DNA of 53,450 bases from JAEUPI01 sp044222685 (GTDB lineage: Bacteria; Pseudomonadota; Gammaproteobacteria; Burkholderiales; Burkholderiaceae_C): contig JBGAMU010000018.1 of NCBI GenBank assembly GCA_044222685.1, positions 1 to 53,450 of the forward strand, given 5' to 3'. The stretch's first letter is position 1, and each line of letters starts with the position of its first letter. The notes under the pieces are model-generated. The model saw only the letters and a program-made list of their open reading frames with translations, was not told where the DNA came from and searched no databases. Below are positions 51,537 through 53,450 of this stretch, in pieces. Made by a program: the position numbers and the translations under genes.

Positions 51537-52601
51537 GTGAGCATCCAGATCCGCCAGTTGAACAAGCGCTTCGGCCACACCGTCGTGTGCGACGACCTCA
51601 ACCTCGACATTCCGGACGGCGAGCTGATGGCGCTGCTCGGGCCTTCGGGCTCGGGCAAGACCACATTGCTGCGCATCATCGCCGGCCTCGAGGTGCCCGA
51701 CTCGGGCCGCGTGCTGTTCCACGGCGAGGACGCCACCCACACCGACGTGCGCGAACGGCAAGTGGGCTTCGTCTTCCAGCACTACGCGCTCTTCAACCAC
51801 CTCACGATCTTCGAGAACGTGGCCTTCGGTCTGCGTGTGCGCGGCAGGGCCACCCGACCCAGCGAACGCGACATTCGCGCCAAGGTGACCGAGCTGCTGA
51901 AGCTGGTGCAGCTCGATTGGCTGGCCGACCGCTACCCGCATCAGCTGTCGGGCGGCCAGCGCCAGCGCATCGCGCTGGCCCGCGCGCTCGCGGTGGAGCC
52001 CAAGGTGCTGCTGCTCGACGAGCCCTTCGGCGCGCTCGACGCCAAGGTCCGCAAGGAACTGCGCCGCTGGCTGCGCCGGCTGCACGACGAGGTGCACGTG
52101 ACCAGCGTCTTCGTCACCCACGACCAGGACGAAGCCATGGAGGTCGCCGACCGCATCGTCGTGATGAACCAGGGCCGCATCGAGCAGATCGGCACGCCCG
52201 ACGAGGTGTACGACCGGCCGGCCAGCCCCTTCGTGCTGGAGTTCCTCGGCGACGTGAACCTGTTCCACGGCCGGCTCGGCCATGCACCGGGCGGTGTCGC
52301 CGGTGACGACGTGAGCTACGTGCGTCCGCACGAGCTCGACATCGTGGCTGAGGCGGCTGCCGGCACCTGGGGCGCCACGCTGTCGCAGGCGCTCACGGTG
52401 GGCGCGTCGACGCGGCTGGAGTTCCGCCGCGACGACGGCTCGTATGTCGACGTGGAGATGTCGCGCACGCGCTGGCAGCAGCTGCGCGAGCGGCTGCAGC
52501 TGGCGCCCGGCGTGCGGGCGCATCTGTTGCCCCGCCGCGTGACGAGATTTGGCGTTGCGCCCGACAGCGAGTCCGTGCACGATCCGGCGGCCATGATCTG
52601 A
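51537..52601 (+). CDS. cysA: Sulfate/thiosulfate import ATP-binding protein CysA
   Basis: CysA powers sulfate import. The 354-residue ATPase has Walker A GPSGSGKT (35-42), the Q-loop in VFQHYALF, the signature LSGGQ (137-141), Walker B LLLLDEP with Asp161 and Glu162, and the H-loop His195 in VTHDQDEAMEVADRI. The C-terminal TOBE-like domain (about 240-330) starts with the CysA-type GDVNLFHGRL and YVRPHELDI. The start is GTG 51537. It is convergent with the LysR-type regulator gene across 27 bases. Confidence 0.96.
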   Translation: MSIQIRQLNKRFGHTVVCDDLNLDIPDGELMALLGPSGSGKTTLLRIIAGLEVPDSGRVLFHGEDATHTDVRERQVGFVFQHYALFNHLTIFENVAFGLRVRGRATRPSERDIRAKVTELLKLVQLDWLADRYPHQLSGGQRQRIALARALAVEPKVLLLDEPFGALDAKVRKELRRWLRRLHDEVHVTSVFVTHDQDEAMEVADRIVVMNQGRIEQIGTPDEVYDRPASPFVLEFLGDVNLFHGRLGHAPGGVAGDDVSYVRPHELDIVAEAAAGTWGATLSQALTVGASTRLEFRRDDGSYVDVEMSRTRWQQLRERLQLAPGVRAHLLPRRVTRFGVAPDSESVHDPAAMI

Positions 52602-52628
52602 CGCGCGCCTCGGCGTGCTGCCGCGTGC

Positions 52629-53450
52629 TTACAGGTCGAAGTGGCTGCCGGGCTGGCTGGCCAGCGCGCGCTGCACCAGCGAGCGCTGCAGCGGCGGCGC
52701 GAAGGTCTCTATGAAGTCGAACACGTAATCGCGCAGGTAAGCCCCGCGCGGCACGGCCAGCCGCGTCATGTTGGCGGCGAAGAGGTGTCGTGCATCGATC
52801 GCGCGCAGCTGCGCGTCGCGCGTTTCGTCGAAGGCGATTGCGGCGACGATGCCCACACCGAGGCCGAGCTCGACATAGGTCTTGATCACGTCGGCGTCCA
52901 TCGCCACCAGCACATACTCGGGCGCCAGGCCGGCCTTGGCGAAGGCCTCGTCGATGTGTGCGCGGCCGGTGTAGCCGGCCTCGTAGGTGATCAGCGGGTG
53001 GCGGGCCAGCTGCTGCAGCGTCAGTGGCCGGCCGGCCGCGGCGTCGCGCGCCAGCTCATGGCCGGGCGGCGTGAGCACCAGGTGCGTCCACCGGTAGCAG
53101 GGCAGCGCGACCAGCTCGGCGTAGTTCGCCAGGCCCTCGGTGGCGATGCCCACATCGGCCTCGCCGTCGAGCAGCATGCGCGCGATCTGCTGCGGCGACC
53201 CCTGGTGCATGTGCAAGCTCACCTGCGGATGCTTGTCACGGAAGTCGCGCACGGCGTGCGGCAGCGCGTAGCGCGCCTGCGAGTGGGTGGCCGCGATGCG
53301 CAGCGTGCCGCGGCCCTGCTGCGCGAAATCATCCCCCGCACGCTTGAGGTTGTCGGCCTCCGTCAGCAGCCGCTCGACGATCGGCAGCACCGCCTGCCCC
53401 GGTGCGGTGAGCCCGGTCAGGCGCTTGCCGGCGCGCACGAAGATCTCGAT
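52629..53450 (-). CDS. cysB: CysB/Cbl-family LysR regulator (5' end cut by window edge)
   Basis: About 273 residues are present: the end of the DNA-binding domain and the whole effector-binding domain. The frame stays open to base 53450, reading IEIFVRAGKRLTGLTAPGQ, which is the CysB/Cbl signature after the helix-turn-helix. The effector domain shows LRIAATHSQARYALPHAV, HQGSPQQIARMLLDGEADVGIATE and YVELGLGVGIVAAIAFDE. CysB activates sulfate-assimilation genes in response to N-acetylserine; Cbl does so for sulfonates, and the two cannot be separated here. Its place after cysA supports control of the adjacent operon. Confidence 0.93.
   Translation of the reverse strand: MEIFVRAGKRLTGLTAPGQAVLPIVERLLTEADNLKRAGDDFAQQGRGTLRIAATHSQARYALPHAVRDFRDKHPQVSLHMHQGSPQQIARMLLDGEADVGIATEGLANYAELVALPCYRWTHLVLTPPGHELARDAAAGRPLTLQQLARHPLITYEAGYTGRAHIDEAFAKAGLAPEYVLVAMDADVIKTYVELGLGVGIVAAIAFDETRDAQLRAIDARHLFAANMTRLAVPRGAYLRDYVFDFIETFAPPLQRSLVQRALASQPGSHFDL

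Overview
The window reads as chromosome of a high-G+C betaproteobacterium of the order Burkholderiales, most like the Rubrivivax-Leptothrix-Methylibium group. This rests on gene order I recognise (mreBCD-mrdA-rodA; a TctD/TctE-type two-component pair beside recA-recX-sucCD), a lysine-rich histone-H1-like protein, and strong G/C preference at third codon positions. I see no tRNA or rRNA genes, CRISPR array, insertion sequence or prophage. Most of it is core chromosome, with one patch of visibly lower G+C at about 18.3-23.6 kb.

Layout. 1-6.5 kb: end of mreB, then mreC, mreD, mrdA and rodA (cell elongation), with a beta-hydroxyacid dehydrogenase coupled to rodA. 6.5-8.7 kb: a convergent sensor kinase/response regulator pair. 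8.8-12.7 kb: recA with a LexA-type box, recX, sucC, sucD. 12.8-14.7 kb: a full TerC-family protein, then a yybP-ykoY-type (Mn2+) riboswitch in front of an internally deleted TerC, and a hypothetical gene. 14.7-18.3 kb: Ser/Thr kinase, PP2C phosphatase, FHA protein, then a class II cyclic-nucleotide phosphodiesterase preceded by a symmetric CRP-type site. 18.4-24.0 kb: a type IV pilin with a sigma-54 promoter, surrounded by three Wzy/PglL-type ligases. 24.0-29.7 kb: moaC, a BepA-like M48 protease, a small membrane protein, an H1-tail/SWIB protein, an ArsR-DinB fusion, a DsbA-like isomerase, and an orphan chemoreceptor-like sensor. 29.7-37.0 kb: uvrA, an ECF sigma factor with a coupled one-TM protein, a lipoprotein, recQ. 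37.0-38.2 kb: cupin and ssb. 38.3-44.7 kb: an apparent operon of RND adaptor, RND pump, DUF2892 protein, CsoR-family repressor, OsmC peroxidase and SLAC1/TehA channel. 44.8-48.5 kb: an orphan ABC binding protein, a histidine phosphatase, an alpha/beta hydrolase and a duplicated-domain secreted protein. 48.6-53.45 kb: sulfate transport genes sbp, a 37-residue membrane peptide, cysT, cysW, cysA, and convergent cysB/cbl running off the edge.

The most unusual items are small. (1) Three mini-ORFs link mreC to mreD through four consecutive ATGA stop/start overlaps, the last two start sites being exact 32-nt repeats. (2) The RND operon promoter appears leaderless, and a perfect 9-bp inverted repeat brackets the -35 hexamer and the start codon; this fits a CsoR-type repressor encoded in the same operon, whose sensing residues look non-canonical. 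(3) A CRP-type site lies before a cAMP phosphodiesterase gene, suggesting feedback on cAMP. (4) A Mn2+ riboswitch controls a TerC that has lost its middle half.
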